A stretch of 64,000 nucleotides of DNA, from NCBI GenBank assembly GCA_021162935.1, contig JAGGXR010000010.1, positions 18,190-82,189 on the forward strand, read 5' to 3'. A program made the translations under genes and the position numbers. Numbering within the stretch: position 1 is the first letter of the stretch; every line of letters begins with the position of its first letter. The notes beneath the pieces were generated by a model. It saw nothing but the letters and a program-made list of their open reading frames with translations, was not told where the DNA came from and did no database searches. This document shows positions 8,780 through 17,114 of the stretch, piece by piece. The DNA comes from Deltaproteobacteria bacterium. GTDB lineage: Bacteria; Myxococcota_A; Polyangia; HGW-17; SLPX01.

Positions 8780-10702
8780 CTAGAGATCCAGGATGAGGCA
8801 AAGTACCACGGGGGCCCGGCTGAAGTGTTTTCGGAAGTACCGTCGTAGTTCGGTCCTGACCGTGTCGGACACCTCGTCCGGTTCAGCCATGGCTCCGTGT
8901 GGGAGCCTTGCGATGGCGGATTCGATTTCCCGTCTGGCACCCTCCATGATGTCGATGCGGTTCTGTTCCGATGAGATGAGTCCCCTACTGAGCAGTTCCG
9001 GTGGGCGTGCCAGGGTTTTGCTCGTCGGGTCCAGGAGTAGGACGGCCACGACCATGCCTGTGTGAGCCAGGGCGCGACGATCGCGTAACACGGGCAGCCC
9101 CACCTCTCCCAGTTCCTTGCCTTCCACGAGCACTTGGCCCGATGGAACCTGTCCGATTTTTTTGAGAGCTGCACCCGAGAGTTCGAATAAGGCGCCGTTG
9201 CGCGGAATGGGTGCGGCCTCGACTCCGCATTGGCCGGCGATTTCCGCGTGAGCGAGCTGCATTCGATACCTTCCGTGCACGGGCAGCACGAATCGTGGTC
9301 GCAGAAGGCCCAACATGTCGATGAGGTCCTGCCTGCTCCCATGGCCGGATGCATGAACGGATCGCGTTGCGCGTTGATCCTCCACGTCGGCGCCGAGACG
9401 ACAGAGTCGGTCGACCATCCTGTCCACCTGACGGTTTCTTCCTGGGATGATTCGTGACGAAAAAATGACCGTGTCGCCCGGTTCGATGCGCAAGGTCGAG
9501 TGGTTCTGGACGGCCAGCCGACTCAATGATGACCGTGGTTCCGCCTGGGATCCGGTGACGAGGACGACGGAGTGACGTCTCGGGATTTTATTGACGTCTT
9601 CAATGTCGGAAAGAGCAAGATGGTGCGGCAGGTCCAGGAGGCCGAGGTCCCGTGCGATCCGCGCCGTTGTTTGCAACGACCTTCCATCGAAGGCGACCTG
9701 TCGGTCGAATCGCTTGGCGAGTTCACAGATCGTGGCGATCCGGGCCACGTTGGTGGAAAAGAGCGAGACGAAGATCCGTCCCGGTGAACTGACGAAGATT
9801 TCTTCAAGGCCTTCAAGAACGGTTTCTTCAGAGGCGGTCGTTCCAGGCACTAACGCATTCGTGCTGTCGGCGACCAGAACGTCGACGCCGAGGTTCCCCA
9901 TCTGTTCGAGGCTCTTTCGGTCCGTGTCCTGGTCACAAGCGCTGCCCGTACCAGTCATCTTGAAGTCGCCGGAAAACACGATGCGGCCGGCCGGGCTGTC
10001 CACGGACAGGGCGTAACTTTGTGGAATCGAGTGGGCCACTGCCAGCGCGTCAACGACGAGGTTGTCTCCGATTGGGATAGTGTCACCATGTTTGAGTTGA
10101 CGCAGGTCGACATCGTGTAGGCCGTACTCGGCGAATTTGTCATTGAGCAGAGCCAGGGTGAACGGACTGCCATAGACCGGGGCCGGTGCGATTTCGAGGG
10201 CAAACGGCATGGCTCCGATGTGGTCTTCGTGTCCGTGCGTCAGAAAATAGCCGCGAACCCGTTCCTTGTTCTGTTCGAGGTACGTCAGATCCGGCAGGAC
10301 CCAGTCGATGCCCGGCATCTCGTCGTTGGGGAACATGGCGCCGCAATCCACCACGATCATGTCCTCGCCGGATTCCACGCAGGTCATGTTCAGGCCGAAT
10401 TGGCCGCAGCCTCCCAGAAAAGCGAGCCTCGTGGATGCTTTGATCGAGTGCTCCATGGACGGTTGGGATCGAGAGGCTCGGCGATGATCCCCAGGGATCC
10501 CCAATGACGCTTTTTCGGGGGACGGATTGTCCGTGTTCGCTCTCTCGTTGTTCGTGCCGGTTCCTTCTTTTCGTACCGCTGCACTGATGTGCGCCGTGGG
10601 GCGGGCGATATCCTCTTCCTGCCGTTTCTGTGTCTTGTGCTGTTTGGTTCGGCGACCTTGAGATGAATGTGTTTTGGTTGGCCGTTTCGATTTTGTGCTC
10701 AT
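8780..10702 (-). CDS. rnj: Ribonuclease J
   Basis: Metallo-beta-lactamase/beta-CASP ribonuclease with 5'-exo and endonuclease activity in mRNA decay and rRNA maturation. Visible motifs: VDCGAMFP, the metal-binding THGHEDHIG, AHSIPQS, SGDFKM, DSTNAL, and the beta-CASP signature GHGSR...LPVHG. A C-terminal RNase J domain follows. The 640-residue length includes an unusual N-terminal extension of about 80 residues, rich in Lys, Arg, Gln and Ser, which is probably disordered and could bind RNA or partners. The start ATG 10702 overlaps the stop of an upstream small lipoprotein gene (ATGA), supporting the long form; a Met just before the catalytic domain (MEHSIKAST) is an alternative start. Confidence 0.95.
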   Translation of the reverse strand: MSTKSKRPTKTHSSQGRRTKQHKTQKRQEEDIARPTAHISAAVRKEGTGTNNERANTDNPSPEKASLGIPGDHRRASRSQPSMEHSIKASTRLAFLGGCGQFGLNMTCVESGEDMIVVDCGAMFPNDEMPGIDWVLPDLTYLEQNKERVRGYFLTHGHEDHIGAMPFALEIAPAPVYGSPFTLALLNDKFAEYGLHDVDLRQLKHGDTIPIGDNLVVDALAVAHSIPQSYALSVDSPAGRIVFSGDFKMTGTGSACDQDTDRKSLEQMGNLGVDVLVADSTNALVPGTTASEETVLEGLEEIFVSSPGRIFVSLFSTNVARIATICELAKRFDRQVAFDGRSLQTTARIARDLGLLDLPHHLALSDIEDVNKIPRRHSVVLVTGSQAEPRSSLSRLAVQNHSTLRIEPGDTVIFSSRIIPGRNRQVDRMVDRLCRLGADVEDQRATRSVHASGHGSRQDLIDMLGLLRPRFVLPVHGRYRMQLAHAEIAGQCGVEAAPIPRNGALFELSGAALKKIGQVPSGQVLVEGKELGEVGLPVLRDRRALAHTGMVVAVLLLDPTSKTLARPPELLSRGLISSEQNRIDIMEGARREIESAIARLPHGAMAEPDEVSDTVRTELRRYFRKHFSRAPVVLCLILDL

Positions 10703-10971
10703 GCTTGCCCCTGGATCACGGTTGTTTCCAAGTCATTCCCATCTGCTCCTGCTCCGTCGTTTGTCCCTGCTTCGTTGTTCGTCGTCCAGGATGCATCTGG
10801 GCGGTTGACACCTCCAATGGTTCCTCCACAGCCGAAAACGCCCGTCAGGAGTCCCAGCCACGACAGGGAACAGACGAGTCCAATCCGCCTCAATCGCGTT
10901 CGGTTGCTCAGCGTCCGTGGATGCACTGCTATCATGGCGATGTCGTCAGATGTATAGAAATGATGATCCAT
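10699..10971 (-). CDS. Small lipoprotein coupled to RNase J
   Basis: A 90-residue frame with a basic N region (RTLSNRTRLRRIG), a hydrophobic core (LVCSLSWLGLLTGVFG), then Cys-Gly-Gly and a low-complexity Asn/Gly/Asp/Thr tail (NNEAGTNDGAGADGNDLE). This is the pattern of a short lipoprotein, though Phe at -2 of the Cys is atypical. AGGA lies 9 bases before ATG 10971; ATG 10935 is an alternative nearer the signal sequence. Its TGA overlaps the RNase J ATG by four bases, so the two are translationally coupled. No known family was recognised. Confidence 0.6.
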   Translation of the reverse strand: MDHHFYTSDDIAMIAVHPRTLSNRTRLRRIGLVCSLSWLGLLTGVFGCGGTIGGVNRPDASWTTNNEAGTNDGAGADGNDLETTVIQGQA

Positions 10972-11171
10972 TCTGGCTTCCTGCCTCGATCCCGATCCGT
11001 TTCGACATGGCGCTTCCTCATTGATATCACAATCGGGCCTGATGATCAGACTCAATCAATGTTGCTCCTTGTTGAGGAATTGTCTAAGGTGGGCGCATTC
11101 ATTTGGCATGCGATGGTTGACGGCTCCGTACATGGATCCGTTGTGGACGTCGAAAAGGAGGAGAGGTTGTG

Positions 11172-12239
11172 ATGATGCATGTTGTGGCAATGGCGTCGGG
11201 TAGCATTCTTGGGGCTGGAATTTTGGTTCTCGGACTGGTCGTGGCCGGGTTGGCCCTGCGATGGATGATGCGCGCAGAGGGAATGGGCAAGAAGGTGACG
11301 GCGCTCGTGACGGCAATCGTCGGCCTCGGACTCGTGGGCGGCGGCGGTTGGTATGGTTTGGTTGGCTACAAAATGAGCAAGGTGGAGAACGCGAAGCACC
11401 GGGAGGCGGGCCAGGATGTCAAGACGCTGATTGGTCAGTTCGGACACCTGCTCACGACCTGTCGTGATCAGGTGTTTCCCAACATGCCCTACAAGCCTTC
11501 TGAACAGGCGAAGGAGGACAAGTACGTGACGGCCATCAAGGTGATGCAGGGCGAACTGCTCAACTGCTACACGGGGTCCAAGGGCGTGGGAGAGGAAAAG
11601 GGCGCCGAACTGGATCAGATCAAGTGGCTCGTGGCGGACAAGACTTGCGCCGGATTCGCCGATCGGCTTATCAAGAAGAGGACGTTTTGTCCCCAGATGA
11701 TCGAGTCGTTGATTGGAAAGGCTCACTTTATCGATCCGTTGGCTGCCGCCGAAGGCCAGGGCGATACGGACAAGAAGGACGATCCGGCGAAGGTCGCTGC
11801 CGGTATCACGAAGTTGGTGGCGAGGATCAACCAGTGCCACAAGGACGTGCTTTCGGTTTACGTTGCGCCCAAGGATAAGCCCGAACAAGCGGCTGTCGAT
11901 GCGGCGGTTGCGGCGACGGGGGCTGCGCTCAAAGCCTGTGCGGCAGGAAAGGGCGGCGAGGAACTGGGGCTCAAGGACATCGATGCCCTGCTCAAAGTTA
12001 CGGACTGCAAGCAGTTTGCAAAGGCCTACCGGGAGATGTCGGTTTGTTCGCCGGCCCTGGAGGCTCCCATGAAGGCCGGATGGGCCTTTGCGCAGCAAGG
12101 AAGCGAGAGCGGCGCAGGCAAGGACGAAACGAAAGCGCCTGTTGCCGGCCGTGCTGGGGGCATGACAGCGCCCAGGGTTGGCGCGCGACCGGTGGCTCAG
12201 CCCCGCAAGGATCGAGCAGCCGTGCCCAGACCTCGATAG
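11172..12239 (+). CDS. Membrane-anchored protein with two copies of an unrecognised four-cysteine repeat
   Basis: A 355-residue protein with two N-terminal hydrophobic helices (ILGAGILVLGLVVAGLALRW and VTALVTAIVGLGLVGGGGWYG), then a periplasmic or external part. That part holds two diverged copies of a helical domain with spacing C-x34-C-x26-C-x13-C (about residues 95-175) and C-x33-C-x22-C-x12-C (about 220-300). Each copy has the local motif C-(A/K)-(G/Q)-F-A before the last Cys. A low-complexity Ala/Pro/Arg tail follows. A strong AAAAGGAGGAGAGG precedes ATG 11172. The next gene carries a third copy. Even cysteines suggest two disulfides per domain, which is inference. Function unknown; I do not recognise the family. 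Confidence 0.85.
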   Translation: MMHVVAMASGSILGAGILVLGLVVAGLALRWMMRAEGMGKKVTALVTAIVGLGLVGGGGWYGLVGYKMSKVENAKHREAGQDVKTLIGQFGHLLTTCRDQVFPNMPYKPSEQAKEDKYVTAIKVMQGELLNCYTGSKGVGEEKGAELDQIKWLVADKTCAGFADRLIKKRTFCPQMIESLIGKAHFIDPLAAAEGQGDTDKKDDPAKVAAGITKLVARINQCHKDVLSVYVAPKDKPEQAAVDAAVAATGAALKACAAGKGGEELGLKDIDALLKVTDCKQFAKAYREMSVCSPALEAPMKAGWAFAQQGSESGAGKDETKAPVAGRAGGMTAPRVGARPVAQPRKDRAAVPRPR

Positions 12240-12318
12240 GGCCGTGCCTGTTTCAATGGCAAAAATGGACGAATCGATTAGGAAGATGAATCGTTTAGGA
12301 ACGAGAGGAGAAGGACTC

Positions 12319-12942
12319 ATGAAGCGTTGTGGCTTGGCGATAGCGGTGGTGTTTGTGGTTGCGTGGTCTGTTGGCGGCTGCTACGGAAAGGACAACGGAC
12401 CGAAGCATCCTCGGGCGTCGGGGCAGTTCGATACGACCGTGTCGAAGTTTCTCGTCCGGATGAAGCAGTGCATGCCTCAGGCGGTTCAGACGAATATGCA
12501 TCGCCCGATGACTGCGGCCGAATTAGCGAACAAGCAGCTGACGGGCAAGGCTCTTTCAAATTTCAAGATCGAACTCAGTCAGTGCCTGACTGGAAAGGGA
12601 TACGGCAACGAGATCCAACTCGAAGGCGCCAAGGTGGATGCCTGGTTGGCGGCCCCGGATTGTGCGGGATTTGCCAAGGCGTTGTTCGATACGCCTGAGT
12701 GCAGCGCCTTGCAGATGGTGTTCGAAGACAGCGGTTTTTCCGAACAGACGACCGGTCCGGCCGCGATTCCTGCTGCAGGGACGGGTGCGGCTGCAAAGCC
12801 CGCCGCAGCTCGTCCGGCCGGTGCTGCGCCTGCAGGCGTCGAGTCACGTCCTGCTGCTGCACCGGGGACCGCTGCTCCTGGGACCTCGCCGGCAGCGGGT
12901 CGGCCGGCCGGTGGGTCTGGCCATACGCCCAAAGGGGAATGA
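12319..12942 (+). CDS. Lipoprotein with one copy of the four-cysteine repeat
   Basis: A 207-residue lipoprotein: signal MKRCGLAIAVVFVVAWSVGG followed by Cys (lipobox VGGC). One four-cysteine domain follows (C-x37-C-x25-C-x12-C, with DCAGFAKAL matching TCAGFADRL of the upstream neighbour), then a ~75-residue Ala/Pro/Gly-rich tail typical of a flexible wall-spanning linker. GAGAGGAGAAGGA precedes ATG 12319; an open frame extends earlier but lacks a signal peptide. It lies 79 bases after its paralogue in the same direction, so the two are probably co-transcribed and may act together at the envelope. No known family was recognised. Confidence 0.87.
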   Translation: MKRCGLAIAVVFVVAWSVGGCYGKDNGPKHPRASGQFDTTVSKFLVRMKQCMPQAVQTNMHRPMTAAELANKQLTGKALSNFKIELSQCLTGKGYGNEIQLEGAKVDAWLAAPDCAGFAKALFDTPECSALQMVFEDSGFSEQTTGPAAIPAAGTGAAAKPAAARPAGAAPAGVESRPAAAPGTAAPGTSPAAGRPAGGSGHTPKGE

Positions 12943-13034
12943 CTCTGAAGGGTTCGAGTGTCGGTGGGAATCCTGGTCGAGATGTACGGACTCCTACGAA
13001 AGGAGACGGAGACGTCAGATCCGTCGGTCGTTCC

Positions 13035-14141
13035 ATGGTCGGGCCTATGCTGATTTGGCCTGGAAAGGATCGGAGCGATCCGGCGTTGGTGCAGCCCGTT
13101 TCGTTTGAAACGATGCGTTCCTTTGAAACGATGCGTTCCATCGATGGAAAGGGGGAGACTCGTGAGAAATTTGGGCCGGGGGCTCAGCGTGTTTCCGGCA
13201 GGCTTCTGCTTGGAGACAACCTTACTATCTTGGCATCCCTGAAGGCCGAGTTGGAGGGGCGGATCGACCTGTTGTACGTGGATCCGCCCTATGGTACCGG
13301 GAAGAAGAAGCATGGCATGGTTCGAGGAACGGCGACCACGGGGCGCCAGGGATCAGACGATGAGGCATCAGCGGTGGCATATGAGGATCCACCTGCAGAC
13401 GATCCTCGCTACTTGGACAGACTTTGGACGTTTTTCCGACTCGTGGCGCCTCTGCTCAGCGACCGGGGCCAGGTGTTCGTGCATCTGGACCAACGGGCAT
13501 CTGCGTTGGTCCGGTTGATTCTGGACGAGGTGTTCGGCCGCCGTTCGTTCCTGAACGAGATCATCTGGCATTATTCGAGTGGCGGACGGGCGACCAAGTT
13601 CTATGCGCGGAAATCGGATTCCATTCTGTGGTATGCACCACGGAGCGGGTATCGGTTCTATCCGGAACGTTTGGCTCGACCAAGGAATCGCTGTTGGAAA
13701 TGTGGATCCATCGTCGAGGATCGAAACCACATGAAACGGCATCGAGACGACGACGGCCGCGTCTACCGGAGCATCCGCAGTGGCGGTAAGACGTATCGAT
13801 ACTACGACGACGACCCGGTGGCTCCATCGAACGTATGGCTGGATATCGGTCACATCCAGCAAAGGGATCCGGAGCGTATGGGCTATCCGACGCAGAAGCC
13901 TGAAGCTTTGCTCGAACGGATTCTGCTCGGCCATTCGGACGAGGACGATCTGGTAGCGGACTTTTTCTGCGGCAGTGGAACGACCTTGGCGGTGGCGCAT
14001 CGACTGGGACGCTCCTGGATTGGCTGCGATGCGTCTCGGGATGCGGTGGAGGTTTCGGCTGCTCGTCTCGAAGTGCAGATCGGTCGGTTCGGCGGAGCCA
14101 TGGTCGTGGAACGGACCGTGCCGTCACAGGGCCGGAAGTGA
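13035..14141 (+). CDS. Site-specific DNA N6/N4 methyltransferase (beta class)
   Basis: SAM-dependent DNA base methyltransferase with catalytic motif DPPYGTG first and SAM-binding ADFFCGSGTT late, which is the beta-class order. Between them is a target-recognition region containing CWKCG, EDRNHMKRH and the SNVWLDIGHIQQ...GYPTQKP block common to stand-alone bacterial adenine methyltransferases. No restriction nuclease or helicase lies beside it, so it is an orphan methylase, perhaps regulatory. The start is uncertain: in-frame ATGs occur at 12939 (overlapping the previous stop), 13035, 13047, 13113 and 13131, none with a strong Shine-Dalgarno; 13035 is a compromise. An 18-base exact duplication lies in the variable N-terminal region. 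Confidence 0.88.
   Translation: MVGPMLIWPGKDRSDPALVQPVSFETMRSFETMRSIDGKGETREKFGPGAQRVSGRLLLGDNLTILASLKAELEGRIDLLYVDPPYGTGKKKHGMVRGTATTGRQGSDDEASAVAYEDPPADDPRYLDRLWTFFRLVAPLLSDRGQVFVHLDQRASALVRLILDEVFGRRSFLNEIIWHYSSGGRATKFYARKSDSILWYAPRSGYRFYPERLARPRNRCWKCGSIVEDRNHMKRHRDDDGRVYRSIRSGGKTYRYYDDDPVAPSNVWLDIGHIQQRDPERMGYPTQKPEALLERILLGHSDEDDLVADFFCGSGTTLAVAHRLGRSWIGCDASRDAVEVSAARLEVQIGRFGGAMVVERTVPSQGRK
13104..13139. repeat. 18-base direct tandem repeat in the methyltransferase 5' region
   Basis: TTTGAAACGATGCGTTCC occurs twice back to back, encoding FETMRS twice and supplying two in-frame ATGs (13113, 13131). The length is a multiple of three, so the frame is preserved. Confidence 0.9.
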
Positions 14142-16231
14142 ACAGGAACGTGATGAGGAACGTAGAGATTGATATGACGACGAATCCAGTGATGGAGAGG
14201 CCGGACGTCGTACGACGGCGTGGATCGAGCACGGAGAAGACGATGCGTCCGAACGTGAAGCGAGGATCGATGGGCCGTTTCGGTCGAGGCAGGCCCCTAG
14301 CCCTCACCGTGATCGGTTCCTGCTTGTTGTACTGTGCCTCATGCGGAACGGCAGGGGCCTCTCCCGGCGGAACGGGGCGACATGCGATGTCCCCGCAGCT
14401 TGGCAGTCCGACTCTGCAACCGGTCCGGGTGATTGCTCAGGCGGGCGGGCCGTCGGCATCGCCAGCGTTGGCGCGTCCAGCAGCTTTGGTCGAAGCCCTT
14501 CGTGTGGCGTCACAGTTGGAGGCGGCCCATCGCTACTTCGAGGCCGCTTCAGCGTTCGTCAAGGCCGCCTGGCTCTCTGTTCCCACGAATCGAACGGGGT
14601 CGTTCATTCGTGCGGCAGGGCTCTTCGAACGGGCGGGGCGCGTGGACATGGCGGTCAAGTGCTTGGGGGAGGCAGCCAGGTTCGGCGGCGCGTACGTCCG
14701 CGTGTATGCAGTGTCGCGGATGGACCGTTTGGCGATCCAGTTGGTGGGGAGACGATCGGTCTTGTGGCTCCTGCGAGGGGCCGGTCCGAAGTCGGTGCTC
14801 GCGGGCGTCATGGCGCCTTTGAACGCGGATTACTGGCGCGTCCATGGGAATCCGCAGCGGGCGGCGTCGATCCTGAAACAGTACGCATCGGCCATGCGCG
14901 TCGTGGCCTCTTTGAGGCGCCAGGGATCGATCGGATTGTCACGCCGTCTGGGTTGCCTCGTGTCCCTGAAGGGATGGTACCGTCGCGTGTCTCAGTCGGT
15001 CCTGCGCGGCGCGCTGCTCGCCTTAGATCTGTATGCTCGTCGCAGGGTGTGGGCCGGGACGAAACCTTGGCATCTCTATGTGTCCGACCTGGCCACCAAG
15101 GGGGCGCTTGCGGTGGACATGGCCCGCTTCGATGGTAGGGTGACCGCGCTGATCGGGCCTGTGGACCCCAAAATGGCCAAGTTGGCGGCGGCTCGGGCTC
15201 ATGCGCTCGGCGTGCCCATGATGGCGGTCAGTCCGTCTGATTCCGTGGCCACGATGGGGCCCAGGATTTTTGATTACCTGCCGGCTCCGCAGCAGCGGAC
15301 TCGGGAGTTGGCCGTTCGACTCGCCAAGGCGTTGGGAGTGGTGCCGGTGGCTCACAAGGCGAGCGGCGTCGTTGGTGACGCCACATCGGGCCGTGGTGCT
15401 GCTGGTTCGGGCGGATCATCTGTGACTGGTTCCGTCGGTCGGCATGGGCGGCGCAGCGGTCATGGTACAAGGCGTCGTCGGCTCGTGGCGGTGATCGTGC
15501 CGAAAACGAAGTCGGCAGCGGCCATGGCCGCGACGGTGGTCTCGACCTTCGGCCAAGACGCGGTTCTGATGCTCCAGTATGAGCGTCGGCAGACGACCTT
15601 CAGCGATCTGATTTCCAAGATGAAGAGGGCGCACGTCAAGGGGGTCGTGGCAGCGGTTCCAGCCTCGATCCTGGAACTCCTGGTGACCCAGATGGCGGCA
15701 GCGGGCCTGTGGGCGGGCCGTCCTCCCTGGTATCAGCCGCTCGGTCGGCGGGTGCGCCGGCACGGACGGCGTGGGAGGCGGCGTCGGAGACGACGTCGGG
15801 TGCATTGGGTGACCATGGCGGCCACCGCTGATGGGCTCAACCCGACACGATTCGGTCGGATCAGACGATACCTCCAGGGGGCGCTCTTGTGTCCCGGGTT
15901 CTATCCATCGCCGATGGATCGGCGTTGGGGTGCGTTCGTGCGCGACTTTCAGCAGGCCTACGGATCCCTTCCCGACGCGGTCGCTGCATATGCATACGAA
16001 GCGGCGAGTCTGCTGCGTCTCGGGGTGGAATTGGGGCACGTGGAGGGAGGCGACCTGGCCGCCTGGCTGGTGCGAACCAAGCGAGGCGGCAGGCCCCTGT
16101 TCGATGCCAATGGGCGGATCACTCGGTCATCGCAGATCTATCGAGTCACAGGGAGTCGGCTCGTTTCGCTTCGATTCAGCGTTTCTGCCCCGCGTCCAGA
16201 GGCAGCGGCTGGTGCTCGGGTGCATCGATGA
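14138..16231 (+). CDS. LpoA/type-1 periplasmic binding-protein-like protein
   Basis: Exported 697-residue protein with TPR-like helices in the first half (EAAHRYFEAASAFVKAAWLS, GLFERAGRVDMAVKCLGEAA) and a periplasmic-binding-protein type 1 fold in the second (GALAVDMARFDGRVTALIGP, MMAVSPSDSVATMGPRIFDY, ...LLVTQMAAAGLWAG, AYAYEAASLLRLGVELG). That order resembles LpoA-type activators of class A penicillin-binding proteins, so a cell-wall role is plausible. The signal region (LALTVIGSCLLYCASCGTAG) is preceded by a long basic leader if GTG 14138 is used; ATG 14153 is an alternative. GTGA overlaps the methylase stop. Two Arg-rich inserts, including about ten Arg near residue 550, are odd for an exported protein. 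Confidence 0.72.
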   Translation: MNRNVMRNVEIDMTTNPVMERPDVVRRRGSSTEKTMRPNVKRGSMGRFGRGRPLALTVIGSCLLYCASCGTAGASPGGTGRHAMSPQLGSPTLQPVRVIAQAGGPSASPALARPAALVEALRVASQLEAAHRYFEAASAFVKAAWLSVPTNRTGSFIRAAGLFERAGRVDMAVKCLGEAARFGGAYVRVYAVSRMDRLAIQLVGRRSVLWLLRGAGPKSVLAGVMAPLNADYWRVHGNPQRAASILKQYASAMRVVASLRRQGSIGLSRRLGCLVSLKGWYRRVSQSVLRGALLALDLYARRRVWAGTKPWHLYVSDLATKGALAVDMARFDGRVTALIGPVDPKMAKLAAARAHALGVPMMAVSPSDSVATMGPRIFDYLPAPQQRTRELAVRLAKALGVVPVAHKASGVVGDATSGRGAAGSGGSSVTGSVGRHGRRSGHGTRRRRLVAVIVPKTKSAAAMAATVVSTFGQDAVLMLQYERRQTTFSDLISKMKRAHVKGVVAAVPASILELLVTQMAAAGLWAGRPPWYQPLGRRVRRHGRRGRRRRRRRRVHWVTMAATADGLNPTRFGRIRRYLQGALLCPGFYPSPMDRRWGAFVRDFQQAYGSLPDAVAAYAYEAASLLRLGVELGHVEGGDLAAWLVRTKRGGRPLFDANGRITRSSQIYRVTGSRLVSLRFSVSAPRPEAAAGARVHR

Positions 16232-17064
16232 GGGACGACAGGAAGAGGAGCCGATCGGCGACTGGCCATGAAGCAAGCGAGTTGGCTGGATCCGACGAAG
16301 AACGACCTCGATCGGGACGTCTCGTCTATGGCGTCCATCCCGTTCTGTCCGCGGTTCGGGCGGGACAGAAGATTCGCAGGCTCTACGCGACGGCACAAGT
16401 GGCCCAGCGCATCCGGGACGAACTCGGCCGATCGGTGGAGCCCATCGTGGTGGACCGTTCGGCGTTGGACGTCTGGACCGACCGGGCCAATCATCAAGGG
16501 GTCGTCGCCTTCACCGGCGCCTTTTCATATCTCGACCTGCCTGAGATCGAGGACCTCGTTACCGATCGGAACGAAGCGGGCAGGCCAGTCCTCCTGGTCG
16601 TGTTGGATCGAATCGAAGATCCGAGGAATCTTGGGGCCATCCTGCGATCGGCTCATGAACTCGGAGCCGATGCGGTGATCCTGCCTCAGCGTCAGGCCGC
16701 AGCGGTGACTCCGGCGGCCATCAAGACCTCGGCCGGCGCCTGCGAATTCGTTCCCGTGGCTCGGGTGGTGAACCTTGCCAGGACGCTGGAAATTCTGTCC
16801 CGTCTTGGCGTTTCTGCCATTGGAGCCGCCGGGGAGCAGGGCCAGGCGCCCGAGGACGTGGACATGACTGGTTCGATTGCCCTGGTGCTCGGGTCCGAGG
16901 GGCGTGGTATCCGGGAGCACTTGCGGCATCGATGTATGGCTCAGGTGGCGATCCCCATGCAGGGCAACGTGGGATCGCTCAACGTGTCCGTGGCGGCCGG
17001 TATCCTGCTGGCCGAGGCGGCCAGGCAGCGTCGGGCGCATCATTTCAGTGATCCTGTCGGGTGA
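16228..17064 (+). CDS. rlmB: SpoU/TrmH-family 23S rRNA 2'-O-methyltransferase (RlmB-like)
   Basis: RNA ribose methyltransferase. The N-terminal substrate-binding domain starts at RLVYGVHPVLSAVRAGQKIR after a ~30-residue basic extension. The SPOUT knot motifs are all present: DRIEDPRNLGAILRSAHELG (motif 1), LVLGSEGRGI (motif 2) and IPMQGNVGSLNVSVAAGILL (motif 3). It resembles RlmB, which methylates G2251 of 23S rRNA, but paralogues with other targets share these motifs. ATG 16228 overlaps the preceding stop (ATGA). At 278 residues it is of normal length. Confidence 0.9.
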   Translation: MRDDRKRSRSATGHEASELAGSDEERPRSGRLVYGVHPVLSAVRAGQKIRRLYATAQVAQRIRDELGRSVEPIVVDRSALDVWTDRANHQGVVAFTGAFSYLDLPEIEDLVTDRNEAGRPVLLVVLDRIEDPRNLGAILRSAHELGADAVILPQRQAAAVTPAAIKTSAGACEFVPVARVVNLARTLEILSRLGVSAIGAAGEQGQAPEDVDMTGSIALVLGSEGRGIREHLRHRCMAQVAIPMQGNVGSLNVSVAAGILLAEAARQRRAHHFSDPVG

Positions 17065-17114
17065 GTCGATCGGATGAGATCTGCGAGTTGAACCAGGAGA
17101 GGACGGAGGACGAA

